The notes: generated from the letters alone by a model not told the origin. A stretch of DNA of 64,000 nucleotides from Pelosinus fermentans JBW45 (GCF_000271665.2 NZ_CP010978.1:3378501-3442500); one strand, 5' to 3'; counted from the stretch's first letter, positions 44,574 through 54,337 are shown. Numbers and translations are program-made.

Positions 44574-44937
44574 ACCTATACTCCTCATCTAATAAGTTTT
44601 TATCCATTTGGATTGGTCACACTTTCCTATAAAAAATTCAAGGGCAATTCCCCCAATCTATTACTGCGTTATCATACAAGTTCCTTGTTGAGGTTCGCAG
44701 TAAATTGCATTATATTCTCACAAGGCTTATTTTACTCATTTTCTATATTTTTCCACAAATTCCTTCATTATTTTTATGTAACCGCGGCAATTTGATATAA
44801 AAATATGTTGTCATTACAATTTTCAACTTCTATCTATATATATTCGAAATCGAAAAAACTAGTATTACATATTAAAGACAAATCTAGAAAATAAATTTCT
44901 TCCTTTGTTTGCGCAAAAAAAAAGTATCAGCATTACA

Positions 44938-45062
44938 CTAATACCTCATAAGATTCAAATCACTGTGCATAATCACGAGACCGACAATGGCGCCAATAAT
45001 AGCCAGCGGCAGTGATAACATGATAGAACAAGGGATACTATTTTCAACATAGTGTAGAAGAT
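44938..45062 (-). pseudogene. Remnant of an RND-type efflux pump
   Basis: The minus strand reads RGYLLHYVENSIPCSIMLSL then PLAIIGAIVGLVIMHSDLNL and ends in a stop. This matches the transmembrane stretch SIPLALIGAxxGL typical of AcrB-like RND pumps. Nothing else of the thousand-residue protein remains. It lies in an otherwise gene-free interval (44574-45095). Confidence 0.6.
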
Positions 45063-45095
45063 AGCCCCTATCAAAATGGAGCATGGAACTATCAC

Positions 45096-45530
45096 CTAAC
45101 TCATTCTATTCCAGAACATTATATACTCTCTAAATGCAGAATCTTCATTGACCTGCTCTGTTTGAAATTCAAAGCCACACCGCTTATAAAAGTCAACTGC
45201 ACCAATATTGTCTACATAAACGGCTAATTCTAATTTGGGATATAAAGATTTACAGTGATTGATTAGCTTTAAGCCTATCCCTTGGCCCTGATACTCTTTC
45301 GCAACAAATAACGCTCCAATAAAAGAGTCGTTAATAATACTGATAAATCCCTTAATGACACTATCCTCTTTATAAACAAAGGTTTCCGATATCGGCAGGT
45401 ATTGCTCTTTAACAACATTATAGTTATCTATCCAGTATTTCTCTGGCAAAAAATTGTGAGCATTAATATTAGTTACAAGCCAAATATTCATAACTTCATC
45501 TATTTCAGATTTCTCAAATTCTTTAATCAT
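45096..45530 (-). CDS. GNAT-family N-acetyltransferase (YjaB-like)
   Basis: A 144-residue GNAT enzyme resembling E. coli YjaB. The N-terminal EIDEVMNIWLVTNINAHNFL, the acetyl-CoA loop KEYQGQGIGLKLINHCK and NIGAVDFYKRCGFEF are present. Acceptor unknown. It is monocistronic. Confidence 0.85.
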   Translation of the reverse strand: MIKEFEKSEIDEVMNIWLVTNINAHNFLPEKYWIDNYNVVKEQYLPISETFVYKEDSVIKGFISIINDSFIGALFVAKEYQGQGIGLKLINHCKSLYPKLELAVYVDNIGAVDFYKRCGFEFQTEQVNEDSAFREYIMFWNRMS

Positions 45531-45581
45531 ACTTTCTCCTTATATATTCTTACATGTCATGTTCGTATTTAGTATGTATAA

Positions 45582-45618
45582 AAATCAGTATCAGCATTAC
45601 GCTGATACTGATTTATTC
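45582..45618 (-). terminator. Terminator of the dynamin-like gene
   Basis: AAATCAGTATCAGC and GCTGATACTGATTT (45582-45595, 45601-45614), 14 nt after the dynamin stop, with A runs on the left that read as T's on the minus strand. A degenerate copy lies at about 44923-44945. Confidence 0.85.
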
Positions 45619-45631
45619 TTATGAATCAACA

Positions 45632-48600
45632 TCATCCTTTATTAAGTTCTGTTAAGCTTTGCTGGATCTCTATTAGCTGTTCGGCTGGAACTCCGCCATC
45701 TAAGGCTGAGAGCAAACTTAAATAAAAGTCATCAGCTTGTTCCGTCATGTGCGAGATTAATTGTTCAAACTCATCTTCCATGACATGTCCATATAGAGCC
45801 TGTATCCGTTTTTGTTCATTCTGCAAATACTCATCTGCTGCAGAGCTCAGCACACGATACATCTCATCACTCATTAATTTGCTTTCATTTTTTTCGAAAA
45901 ATGATTTTGGATTTTTAAAATAAGTCATTGCTTTCGAAAACAACCCATACTGAATATCTTTGAAAGCGACTTCAAAATCAATTTGTGCTTTATTCTCAAA
46001 TTCAAAATGGGAAAAGGATAAATCCTGATTCATCTCAAGAATCCTTTCGACAAGCACTATCTGATACTCTGCTGTTATTTTTTCAGCAAAGCGATCCAGT
46101 CTTACCGTGGTTGCTCTCATTTCCTGGGCAAAGTCAAATCCAATTTGTTCAAGTAATTCGTCCAGTGCATTCTGCAATACTTTTTTCAAGTCACGGCCAT
46201 CATCGCGTAACACTGTAGGATTGAATGCTTCTTTAAAGAAATCAGTAAAACGTAAAAATACCCGCTGCTTGATATAATAAATTAATTCTTCTGTTTCCTG
46301 ATACAGACGATTTTTTAAATCTTGTGACGTCTGCTTAACAAGAATTTCGTGTATAGCCACTTTCTCGGCGACCATATTTTCCCGCTTTTGCTTTTTAACT
46401 GCAGCATCTTCTCTGGTACTATCAATGAGCTTTGCTACTAAACGAGAAACACGGTTCATTTCATTTTCAGATGCTCGAGCCGCCAAGTTAGCCAAATCAT
46501 TGGTAATAAAATGATAAAAAGCCTCTTCAAAAGCCGACATTCCTGAAACGGGAAGGGTTGTCTTTTCCTCTTTTTCTTTCAGTGCCTGTAAGCTTGATAA
46601 TGGATATAAGTGAGGATTTCTGACTCCATATTTTATTAGCTGCTCGTGGACATATAGAGTAACGGTTTCCTTTTCTTCCTCGTTATCAGCCAAATCAATG
46701 GCATTTATCATAAAAAACATTTTATCTAATTGAAATGAATCTTTTACACGCCCCAGCTGAATTAAAAACTCTCGATCTGCTTTTGAAAATGCATGATTAT
46801 AGTAGGTTACAAACAATATAGCATCTGAATTTTTGATAAAGTCAAAGGCCACTCCCGTGTGACGGGCATTAATGGAATCCGCCCCCGGGGTATCGACTAG
46901 AGTAATCCCTTTGCGGGTTAACGGACAATCATAATAAAGATCAATCCATTCAACAAAGCAGGATTTTTCTTCTATTGCAACATAATCACTAAATTCCGTT
47001 ATCGTTTTTTTGAGTACTGTACCTAGCTGTTCGCTAAAAGCAGCATACCCCCGGGTAAATGCCTGCAAAAAAGCATAATTTGTCTTCTCGGCTGCCCCCT
47101 GCTGCCCCAAATGCTCATTGAGCTTTTCTACTTGTCTCCTTGCATCGGCTAAGCTCTCCCCATGCAAATCAAATAGCTTCAAGGAATGATTTACCTCTTC
47201 AAGCATCACACCTTCCTCTTTAAGCTTAATGAGAACAGTCCCATGTGAATATGATTCATTGATCGGCTTAATTTTGTTTATTGCCGCTGTCATTGGATTT
47301 GGTGAAACAGGTAACACTCTTTCTCCGATTAACGCATTCGCAAAAGAAGATTTACCAGCACTAAATGCCCCGAATAAGGCAACAGTAAAACCTTTATGAT
47401 CTAATCTTTCCGCTTTTTCCTTGAGTTCACCTGCAAGCTTCTTAAAGCCCGGCAAACCCTGAACAAGCTGCGCCGTCTTCTTTAATTTTTCAGCTGTTTG
47501 TTTCATCCGGTCTGATGATGCGTCGGGTAATGGAGTTTTTTCTTTTAGGATCGGCTTGTTCATCGGGAGACTCGATTTTTTCTGTACCTGCGGAGCTTGC
47601 CCGTTTTCCCCATAGACGACCTCAAATTCCTCTTCTTCTAGCTCAAACAACTGAAAACGGTCATCCTCCAAGCCATTTGCCTCGATAAGCAGCGTTTCCA
47701 GCGACCTTCGCTCAAGATTCTCAGCTGACTCATATTTTTTCACCTGCTCAAGTGCGGTGATATACCGTTCCAAGCTTGCTGATTTTTGGCTTAATCGTAC
47801 TTGGATGGCAGCATTTTTATCATGCAGGGCATTGAGTATTTCGATCTTAAGCTCAGCTAAAACGCTTTTAGCCAAAAGTTTAATTTCGGTTGCAACATTA
47901 TCCGTGTAATTTATAACATAAGTGTCGGATAAACGGGCCCCCGTTTTTACAGCGGCAGCTAATAATTCACTTGAAAAATGAACAGTAAAGCTCTGGATTT
48001 TGGCAAGCAATTCTTTATTGTCGACCCGTTTCTCCTTTAAAAATCGTAACAGAAAATCACGAAGATGCCACTCTACCTGTGATTTTGTTTTTTCGAGTAT
48101 ACCCTGGTAAAAGAGATCCAGTCTTTCCTGTCTTTCAGCTAACGTTTTTTGTTTTGTATACAGCCATCCAACCTTAAATTCGCTCTGACACGATTCAAGA
48201 TAGCCTTGCGCAAGCGCCCTGGTTTCAAACGGCATCAAATAGGCATTTGCCATGATTTTATTGACCCCGGCATCAAATTGCCTTTCTGCCTTTTCAGGTC
48301 CCTCGCTTAAAGCGTTTTTCTCTTCACTCAGCCTGTTGTAGTTATCTGCTAACTCTTCCTGCTCCGTAGCAGATAATTCATTTAAGATATCCTTGAACGG
48401 CTCTAGCTCCAGTTCATTCTTTTTCTTTGTTACATCCAAATGGTCTTTGATGATTTTTTGCAGTGAATGAGAAATAGATTGAAGGAGTAAGCTATCTTTT
48501 TCCTTTAACCGCTCCGCTAAAAAAGCCTGTAACTCAGAAAATTGATTATATTCATGGTCATCTTTTTTTAAAGAGGTATAAAAAATAGCAGCCGGTTTTA

Positions 48601-49294
48601 CTCCCCATGATGAGAATGATTCAACCACACTTGTTTTAAATTCCGAAAAAGAAAGTTCCTGATTGGAATGCTTATCAACTTGATTAATAACAAGATAAAC
48701 CTCTTTGCCGGCTTCTGTTAGCTCTTTTGTAAACATAAAATTCAATTCGGATTGAACATGATTATAATCCATTACATAAAAGATCAAATCAGCAAGGTGA
48801 ATGGCGGATTCTGTGGCAATACGATGGGCGTCATCTGCAGAATCAATACCAGGCGTATCCATAATAACGGTTTGACTTGGCAGCTGGGAATCTGAATGGC
48901 TAATTTCAATTGCCTGGATTTGGTCCCCATCCTTGCAATAGTTTTTTACCATTTCATAATCATAGGGAGCGAGATATAAACGAGGTTTGTCCTTTTTAAA
49001 AAATACCTTTACATACTCTTCTCCCGCTTTAACTTTTACAAGATTAGCACTGGTTGGAATAGGGCTTGACGGCAGTAAATTTTCCCCCACCAAGCGATTA
49101 ATTATCGTTGATTTTCCTGCAGAGAAATGTCCGCAAAATGCAATAGCAAATTCCTCATTTGCTAATTTACCCGCTAATTGCTTAACTTTGACCGCATTTT
49201 CTTGATCATTGTGTTCTACTAAATATTCATAAGCAGCTAAAAGCTTCCCCTTTAATGATCGAATTGTCATTTGACGATTCGCAGTTTGAATCAT
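45632..49294 (-). CDS. dynA: Double dynamin-like GTPase (DynA type)
   Basis: A 1220-residue fused dynamin with two complete GTPase modules. The first P-loop GHFSAGKST is at residues 55-63 with G3 DTPGID and G4 NQVD; the second P-loop GAFSAGKSS is near residue 645 with DTPGAD and NAID. Long coiled-coil stalk regions follow each. Length and layout match Bacillus subtilis DynA, which tethers and fuses membranes and protects against pore-forming agents and phage. It is monocistronic, with its own terminator. Confidence 0.9.
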   Translation of the reverse strand: MIQTANRQMTIRSLKGKLLAAYEYLVEHNDQENAVKVKQLAGKLANEEFAIAFCGHFSAGKSTIINRLVGENLLPSSPIPTSANLVKVKAGEEYVKVFFKKDKPRLYLAPYDYEMVKNYCKDGDQIQAIEISHSDSQLPSQTVIMDTPGIDSADDAHRIATESAIHLADLIFYVMDYNHVQSELNFMFTKELTEAGKEVYLVINQVDKHSNQELSFSEFKTSVVESFSSWGVKPAAIFYTSLKKDDHEYNQFSELQAFLAERLKEKDSLLLQSISHSLQKIIKDHLDVTKKKNELELEPFKDILNELSATEQEELADNYNRLSEEKNALSEGPEKAERQFDAGVNKIMANAYLMPFETRALAQGYLESCQSEFKVGWLYTKQKTLAERQERLDLFYQGILEKTKSQVEWHLRDFLLRFLKEKRVDNKELLAKIQSFTVHFSSELLAAAVKTGARLSDTYVINYTDNVATEIKLLAKSVLAELKIEILNALHDKNAAIQVRLSQKSASLERYITALEQVKKYESAENLERRSLETLLIEANGLEDDRFQLFELEEEEFEVVYGENGQAPQVQKKSSLPMNKPILKEKTPLPDASSDRMKQTAEKLKKTAQLVQGLPGFKKLAGELKEKAERLDHKGFTVALFGAFSAGKSSFANALIGERVLPVSPNPMTAAINKIKPINESYSHGTVLIKLKEEGVMLEEVNHSLKLFDLHGESLADARRQVEKLNEHLGQQGAAEKTNYAFLQAFTRGYAAFSEQLGTVLKKTITEFSDYVAIEEKSCFVEWIDLYYDCPLTRKGITLVDTPGADSINARHTGVAFDFIKNSDAILFVTYYNHAFSKADREFLIQLGRVKDSFQLDKMFFMINAIDLADNEEEKETVTLYVHEQLIKYGVRNPHLYPLSSLQALKEKEEKTTLPVSGMSAFEEAFYHFITNDLANLAARASENEMNRVSRLVAKLIDSTREDAAVKKQKRENMVAEKVAIHEILVKQTSQDLKNRLYQETEELIYYIKQRVFLRFTDFFKEAFNPTVLRDDGRDLKKVLQNALDELLEQIGFDFAQEMRATTVRLDRFAEKITAEYQIVLVERILEMNQDLSFSHFEFENKAQIDFEVAFKDIQYGLFSKAMTYFKNPKSFFEKNESKLMSDEMYRVLSSAADEYLQNEQKRIQALYGHVMEDEFEQLISHMTEQADDFYLSLLSALDGGVPAEQLIEIQQSLTELNKG

Positions 49295-49413
49295 AACTAA
49301 TTCCCCTTATAACAAACTCTATAATTCATTTATTTTACACTATATAGTGACGTATAGGCAATGTTATGTTCTCCACTACGCGTAGTGTCCTACTTAATTA
49401 TAAAAATCAAGAT

Positions 49414-49447
49414 CAAGAAACCCGCGAAATTCGCGGGTTTCTTGGTT
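49414..49447. terminator. Rho-independent-type hairpin
   Basis: CAAGAAACCCGCGA and TCGCGGGTTTCTTG (49414-49427, 49431-49444) form a perfect 14-bp stem. It separates the PLP enzyme gene's end from the dynamin promoter region. Confidence 0.7.
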
Positions 49448-49500
49448 TATTGGTATTTTGACTGTGGATGTCGTGATTTTGGTTTAAGCATTTTTGGGGC
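49443..49500 (-). pseudogene. Sequence resembling the N-terminal codons of the DUF255 gene
   Basis: GGTTTATTGGTATTTTGACT with the following TGGATGTCGTGATTTT aligns, at roughly 80-85% by eye, with 12089-12130 inside the first codons ([13 protein letters not shown]) of the interrupted DUF255 gene. It is too short to be a gene. Confidence 0.4.
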
Positions 49501-49525
49501 TTATGATTTAGGCGCCCATGTCCCA

Positions 49526-50560
49526 TTATAATGCCTCAATATCCTTTGTCAGCATTTCAACATTTTTCTTATTCGTAGCCCAGCTGGTACAAAACCTTAC
49601 AGCACTGTGTGCAGCATCGACCTTTTCCCAGAAGGAATAAGAATACTTTTCGCTTAATTCCATTAAGACATCATCCGGCAAAATTGGAAACTGCTGATTT
49701 GTTGTAGAATCATATCGAAAAGAAAATCCTTTTTTAGCAAATGCCTCTCGAATCATAATCGCCATATCCACGGCGTGCTTAGAAATTTCATAATATAAGC
49801 CATCTTCAAATAAGGTTTCAAACTGAACACCCAATAATCTCCCCTTAGCCAGCATTCCTCCATTTTGCTTGATAAAATACCGAAAATCTTTTTTCAAAGC
49901 ATTATTTATAATTACTACTGCCTCACCAAACATTGCTCCAACTTTCGTTCCTCCTATATAAAATACATCACATAGCTTTGCAATATCTGCCAAAGATAAA
50001 TCACTGCCTTTGGCAGCCAGACCATATCCTAATCTGGCGCCATCCATAACCAGCGGTAAACCACATTCCCGGCAAACTTTACTTAAAGCTTCCAATTCGG
50101 ATCTACTATAAGTGGTTCCATTCTCGGTAGGGTGAGAAATGTAAACCAATCCGGGCTGTACCATATGCTCATGATTGACATCATTCCAGTGAGCATCATA
50201 TAAATCTTTTACCTGTTCTGCCTGGATTTTCCCATCATCACTCGGCAAAGTAAGTACTTTATGACCAGTAGCTTCAATCGCCCCAGTTTCATGTACTGTG
50301 ATATGTCCAGTAATTGCAGCAACTGCGCCTTGATGCGGGCGCAAAATGGAAGCGATAATAGTAGTATTCGTCTGTGTTCCTCCAACTAAAAAGTGTACAT
50401 CTGCATTCTCTGCATGACACGCTTTTCTAATACAAGCTCTAGCTTTTTCACAGTGTTCATCCATACCATAACCGGGTGTCTGCTCTTCATTGGTTTCCAA
50501 TAATCGTTTCATAATTCGCTCATGAGCACCTTCTGTATAATCACTTTCAAATCGTATCAT
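49526..50560 (-). CDS. Threonine aldolase / beta-eliminating lyase family PLP enzyme
   Basis: A 344-residue fold-type I PLP enzyme of the low-specificity threonine aldolase group. The N-terminal FESDYTEGAHERI, HFLVGGTQTNTTII, MDGARLGYGLAA and the PLP-lysine segment YIGGTKVGAMFGE are diagnostic. It cleaves threonine-like beta-hydroxy amino acids to glycine and an aldehyde, though related lyases share the signatures. GGAG ten bases ahead and a stop codon one base before the ATG tie it to the 39-codon ORF and the glycyl radical enzyme upstream. Confidence 0.88.
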   Translation of the reverse strand: MIRFESDYTEGAHERIMKRLLETNEEQTPGYGMDEHCEKARACIRKACHAENADVHFLVGGTQTNTTIIASILRPHQGAVAAITGHITVHETGAIEATGHKVLTLPSDDGKIQAEQVKDLYDAHWNDVNHEHMVQPGLVYISHPTENGTTYSRSELEALSKVCRECGLPLVMDGARLGYGLAAKGSDLSLADIAKLCDVFYIGGTKVGAMFGEAVVIINNALKKDFRYFIKQNGGMLAKGRLLGVQFETLFEDGLYYEISKHAVDMAIMIREAFAKKGFSFRYDSTTNQQFPILPDDVLMELSEKYSYSFWEKVDAAHSAVRFCTSWATNKKNVEMLTKDIEAL

Positions 50561-50561
50561 C

Positions 50562-50681
50562 TTATATCGTCTCCAATCTATCCAATTTCTTCTGAATTAA
50601 CAACATAGAAGCATGTATTTCTTTAATTTCTTTTTGTGATAATCCTTCCAGATTATCGACCAAATTATGACTACAATACAT
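50562..50681 (-). CDS. Small ORF coupling the glycyl radical enzyme to the PLP enzyme
   Basis: A 39-codon frame that starts at an ATG overlapping the stop of the glycyl radical enzyme gene and ends one base before the aldolase ATG. It reads MYCSHNLVDNLEGLSQ, then a charged amphipathic helix (KEIKEIHASMLLIQKKLDRL). The tight packing on both sides and the codon pattern look like a real gene or at least a translational coupler. I do not know the family. No strong ribosome-binding site is seen, as expected if translation is coupled. Confidence 0.6.
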   Translation of the reverse strand: MYCSHNLVDNLEGLSQKEIKEIHASMLLIQKKLDRLETI

Positions 50682-53076
50682 GTTCTGTTCTTTTGATAAT
50701 ATCGTCTTGTGTCGTTTTAGACAATACATTGAAGAATGCGGAGTATCCTGCTACACGTACAATGAGATCTCTGTGTTTTTCTGGATGATTTTGAGCATCT
50801 ATTAAAGTATCTCTGGAAACTACATTGTATTGAACATGGAATCCTTTTAATTTGTTAAAGAATGTGCGTAGCATTGCTATTAATTTCATCTTGGCATCAT
50901 CGTTTTCTAACACTTGTGGCGTTACCTTTTGATTTAATAGCACTCCACCCGTAATATCTTTAGTTGGAAGCTTTGAAACTGTCTTAAATACCGATGTAGG
51001 ACCATTCTTATCCATAGCATGAGTTGGGGAACATCCTTCTGCAAGTGGTGTGAATGCTTTCCTTCCATCTGGAGTAGCCATAGTTCCGAGACCTTGACCA
51101 ACGTTAGCAGAAATCGATGATGTTCCCGCATACCGAGTTCCACCTACTGGTCCTCTTCCAAAGCGTGTATTAGGATATTTCACTACTTCGTCAATATAGC
51201 TGTTATAAGCTTCTGTAACAAGTAAATCTACATAATCGTCGTCATTTCCGTATTTAGGTGCAGCAAGGAGCATATTTTGAATTCTTTCTCCGTCTTGACC
51301 TTCAAAGTTATTTATTAATGCATTCCACAGCTCGTCACGACTGATTCTCTTCTCTTCATATACACATTTTTTAATTGCCGCTAAAGAATCTGCTAAGTTA
51401 GCAATCCCGACTTGTAGCCCACTAATAAAATCATATATGGCTCCGCCTTCTTTCAGAGTTTTTCCTCGTCCAATACAATCTTCACTTAATGCGGAACATA
51501 GTACATCAGGAACATCTGCCTCTAAGACCATGTCACATGCATTCTCTATAATTACGCTGTGCCTAGTAAAGTCTCTTATTAGCACATCCCATGCCTTTTG
51601 AAGATCTTCAAAATTTTCCATATCTTTAAAGTGTCCAACACCTTCTGCTATTTTCACACCGGATTTGGGATCCACTCCATCATTCATGGTAATCAATAAG
51701 GACTTAGGAAAGTTCAAAAAGCTCATTCCAGTACAACGATATCCCCATTTTCCAGGAACCGCAACTTCAACGCAACCGATGGCGCTGTAATTGTACGCAT
51801 CCTCTTCTTTGATACCCTTTTCGATGAAGGATGGAATGATAATTTCATCGCTGTTGAAAGCTGGCATGCCAAATCCTTCTTTGATAACTTCGACACATTC
51901 TTTCATGAATCTGTCATCTAGTCCTGCATGATAACGAACTGTCAAGTTAGGTTGAGGAAGCTTTGTTTGTGCAACGCTCCTCAAAATCAGATAGGAAAGT
52001 GGATTTACTGCATTCTTCTTATCTACAGTTTGACCTCCTATGGTAACATTTTGATAAAGGGGGCTACCTGCACTAAATTGAGTATGAGCCCAACTTCTAA
52101 TTTTATTGATTGTCATTGTTTTAATCCATAAATTCGTTAGCAGCTCTACAGCGCTTTCCTCAGTAATTACACCCGCATCAATATCTTTTTTATAATAAGG
52201 ATACAGGAACTGGTCCATTCTACCATATGATAGAGAATGACCATTAGACTCGATTTGAAGGACTAACTGAACCAACCACATAGATTGAATTGCTTCATAA
52301 AAAGAATCAGCTGGTTCATAAGGAACCTTAGTCAATATGCTGGCAATTTCACGTAATTCCACTGCTCTTACAGGATTTTTTTCTTTTTCTGCCATTGAAG
52401 TTGCTAAGTCTGAATATCTCTTTGCAAATGCTGTAACTGCATCAATAACAATGATGATTGACTGATAAAAATATAGTTTCTTAAGATTCTTAAAATCAGT
52501 CAAATCTAAGGAATCCATCACAGCAAGAGTTCTTTTCTTATAATCTTTTAACCCATCTTTCATCACTTTTCCATAATCAACTGCAATATGAGCATCTCCA
52601 GATGTGATATTTCCTTCAGCTTTTATGATTCCTAAATCATAAAAAACTTTGCTAGCTGGTGGTATTGCTGCAAGACCTCGCTCCTTTGTTGTATTGTGCT
52701 CCCAAAAGGGTGCAATATCCCTCAACTGCTGTTTCGTATCTTCTGTAATATAGAAGATATCTCCATTTCTTTTTTCAAATTCATCAAGTTCTTTTACTAC
52801 CCAGTCCATGGCATACTCTGGAAAAATAGGCGCTGAACGGTTTTCTGTGGCTTGATTTCCAACAATAAGTGTATCTTCTTCTATAAAGATACTCATTTTC
52901 TTAAGAATATTCTCAAGCATATAGGCCCTTCTTAAAACTATTGGCTTATCAAAATGTTCTTTATAGCTTTCAGTGGTATAGACTGCTCTTTCTGCACATA
53001 CCTTGGGTTTTGCAGTTAACACTTCTTCTCTAAATTGATTCATTCTTTTCGTTAATAGTCCAAAATATTCACTCAT
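50671..53076 (-). CDS. Glycyl radical enzyme, YbiW-like (probable anhydroglucitol-6-phosphate dehydratase)
   Basis: An 801-residue glycyl radical enzyme. The radical glycine is G777 in RVAGYSAFF; the active-site thiol and base are C435 and E437 in IGCVEVA, so it is a GCVE-type eliminase and not a pyruvate formate-lyase, which has CC. Its GIIKAEGNITSGDAHIAV, QIESNGHSLSYGRMDQFLYP and NKIRSWAHTQFSAGSPLYQN closely follow E. coli YbiW as I recall it, an enzyme reported to open 1,5-anhydroglucitol-6-phosphate to 1-deoxyfructose-6-phosphate. AGGAGGAA precedes the ATG. Its activase lies upstream beyond a terminator. Confidence 0.88.
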   Translation of the reverse strand: MSEYFGLLTKRMNQFREEVLTAKPKVCAERAVYTTESYKEHFDKPIVLRRAYMLENILKKMSIFIEEDTLIVGNQATENRSAPIFPEYAMDWVVKELDEFEKRNGDIFYITEDTKQQLRDIAPFWEHNTTKERGLAAIPPASKVFYDLGIIKAEGNITSGDAHIAVDYGKVMKDGLKDYKKRTLAVMDSLDLTDFKNLKKLYFYQSIIIVIDAVTAFAKRYSDLATSMAEKEKNPVRAVELREIASILTKVPYEPADSFYEAIQSMWLVQLVLQIESNGHSLSYGRMDQFLYPYYKKDIDAGVITEESAVELLTNLWIKTMTINKIRSWAHTQFSAGSPLYQNVTIGGQTVDKKNAVNPLSYLILRSVAQTKLPQPNLTVRYHAGLDDRFMKECVEVIKEGFGMPAFNSDEIIIPSFIEKGIKEEDAYNYSAIGCVEVAVPGKWGYRCTGMSFLNFPKSLLITMNDGVDPKSGVKIAEGVGHFKDMENFEDLQKAWDVLIRDFTRHSVIIENACDMVLEADVPDVLCSALSEDCIGRGKTLKEGGAIYDFISGLQVGIANLADSLAAIKKCVYEEKRISRDELWNALINNFEGQDGERIQNMLLAAPKYGNDDDYVDLLVTEAYNSYIDEVVKYPNTRFGRGPVGGTRYAGTSSISANVGQGLGTMATPDGRKAFTPLAEGCSPTHAMDKNGPTSVFKTVSKLPTKDITGGVLLNQKVTPQVLENDDAKMKLIAMLRTFFNKLKGFHVQYNVVSRDTLIDAQNHPEKHRDLIVRVAGYSAFFNVLSKTTQDDIIKRTEHVL

Positions 53077-53100
53077 TTCTATTCCTCCTACTCATTTTAT

Positions 53101-53120
53101 TAAATGTGAATTCACATTTA
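53101..53120. promoter_or_regulatory. Perfect 20-bp palindrome upstream of the glycyl radical enzyme
   Basis: TAAATGTGAATTCACATTTA is fully symmetric and lies 25 nt before the start codon, close to the expected transcript start. It is a likely operator for a dimeric regulator; DeoR (54400) or a Crp/Fnr-type protein are candidates. Confidence 0.6.
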
Positions 53121-53222
53121 TCATTAATCAAATGGTATCATCGCCGCTTACAAAAGTAAACATTTCATCTTCATTTGTAATTATTTTTTTACGTTTTTAA
53201 CAAACTTCAAATTACCATTACG

Positions 53223-53262
53223 AAAAAACAAACCCATTCTACTGTATTAAGCAGAAATGGGT
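53223..53262 (-). terminator. Terminator between activase and glycyl radical enzyme genes
   Basis: ACCCATT (53232-53238) pairs with AATGGGT (53256-53262), extended by imperfect pairs, and on the minus strand is followed by a T run (53223-53228). It lies 9 nt after the activase stop, so the enzyme gene probably needs its own promoter. Confidence 0.7.
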
Positions 53263-53270
53263 CATTTAAA

Positions 53271-54173
53271 TTAAAATTTACAATTCAATCCATTGCGAAT
53301 AAAAACTTCTTGATAATCCATTAAATCTTCTGGATGAAGTTGTTTTACATCCTTCATCTTATACTCCATACAGAGCAAATCATATTTTTTCTGACCAAAC
53401 TGATGAAATGGCAACAGATCTACATTTTTGATGCCAATCTCATTTAAGCATTTACTAAACCCTTCTGCATCCTGTAAACTATCATTAAAGTTAGGGATTA
53501 CTGGAATCCTTGCGACTATTTTCTTGCCTTTTTTCACAGCTGCTTTCATATTTTCTAGGATTATCATATTGTCTACACCAGTTCCTTCTTTGTGCTTGAC
53601 GGGATCATAGTGTTTCAAATCAAATAATAATAGATCTATATGCTCCAAAAATTTCTCAAATACCTTAGGAGCTGCGTATCCAGTAGTCTCAACAGCTCTA
53701 TGAATATTATGCTTTTTCAATTCCTTTAAAATTTCAATGGCAACATCAGCTTGTTGTAGAACCTCTCCACCAGTTAAGGTAACTCCTCCACCTGACTCTT
53801 CATAGAAAGCTATATCCTTTAGTACTTCAGAGACAATTTTATCTACCGTTTTATATTCTCCTTCTATTTGAAAGGAATCTGTAGGACACTCTTTAAGACA
53901 TTCTTGCCAACCCTTGCATCTCTCACCATCTATAACAATACTCCCCTTCGCTTCAGATATGGCGCCCTCAGGACATCCTTTTACACATTTTTGGCAACTT
54001 ATACATTTTAAAGAATTCCATGCAACTTGAATTTTACCAATTTGAGATTCAGGATTGGAACACCAATGACATCGAAGAGGACACCCTTTAAAAAACACAG
54101 TAGTTCTAATCCCAGGACCATCATGTATACTGAATTTTTGTATATTAAATAGTAAGGCTTTCTCCTGATTCAT
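53271..54173 (-). CDS. Radical SAM glycyl radical enzyme activase (first)
   Basis: A 300-residue activase of the PflC/YbiY type. The SAM cluster cysteines are C31, C35 and C38 (CPLRCHWC), followed by an inserted ferredoxin-like domain (CISCQKCVKGCP; CKGWQECLKECP). SGGGVTLTGGE and LLLFDLKH complete the family. It abstracts the glycine hydrogen of its partner, most likely the YbiW-like enzyme downstream. The ATG at 54173 with AAGGGGTG ahead is preferred to a GTG three codons earlier. It is divergent from deoR. Confidence 0.93.
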   Translation of the reverse strand: MNQEKALLFNIQKFSIHDGPGIRTTVFFKGCPLRCHWCSNPESQIGKIQVAWNSLKCISCQKCVKGCPEGAISEAKGSIVIDGERCKGWQECLKECPTDSFQIEGEYKTVDKIVSEVLKDIAFYEESGGGVTLTGGEVLQQADVAIEILKELKKHNIHRAVETTGYAAPKVFEKFLEHIDLLLFDLKHYDPVKHKEGTGVDNMIILENMKAAVKKGKKIVARIPVIPNFNDSLQDAEGFSKCLNEIGIKNVDLLPFHQFGQKKYDLLCMEYKMKDVKQLHPEDLMDYQEVFIRNGLNCKF

Positions 54174-54337
54174 ATGCCACACCCCTTTTTAAATAATACA
54201 ACAATGATAACTCGGTCTATTATTTTTGTAAACAAAACAATTTCGTATTAATATTTTTTTATTCCATTCATAACTAAACAATGTTACAATTACATGCAAT
54301 TTGTTTTGAGATAAATTCATTGTTCTTATAGACTTTA

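Noticed and set aside
53101-53120. Classical CRP site
   Set aside because: The half-sites TGTGA and TCACA are 2 nt apart instead of 6, so the standard CRP/Fnr geometry does not fit.
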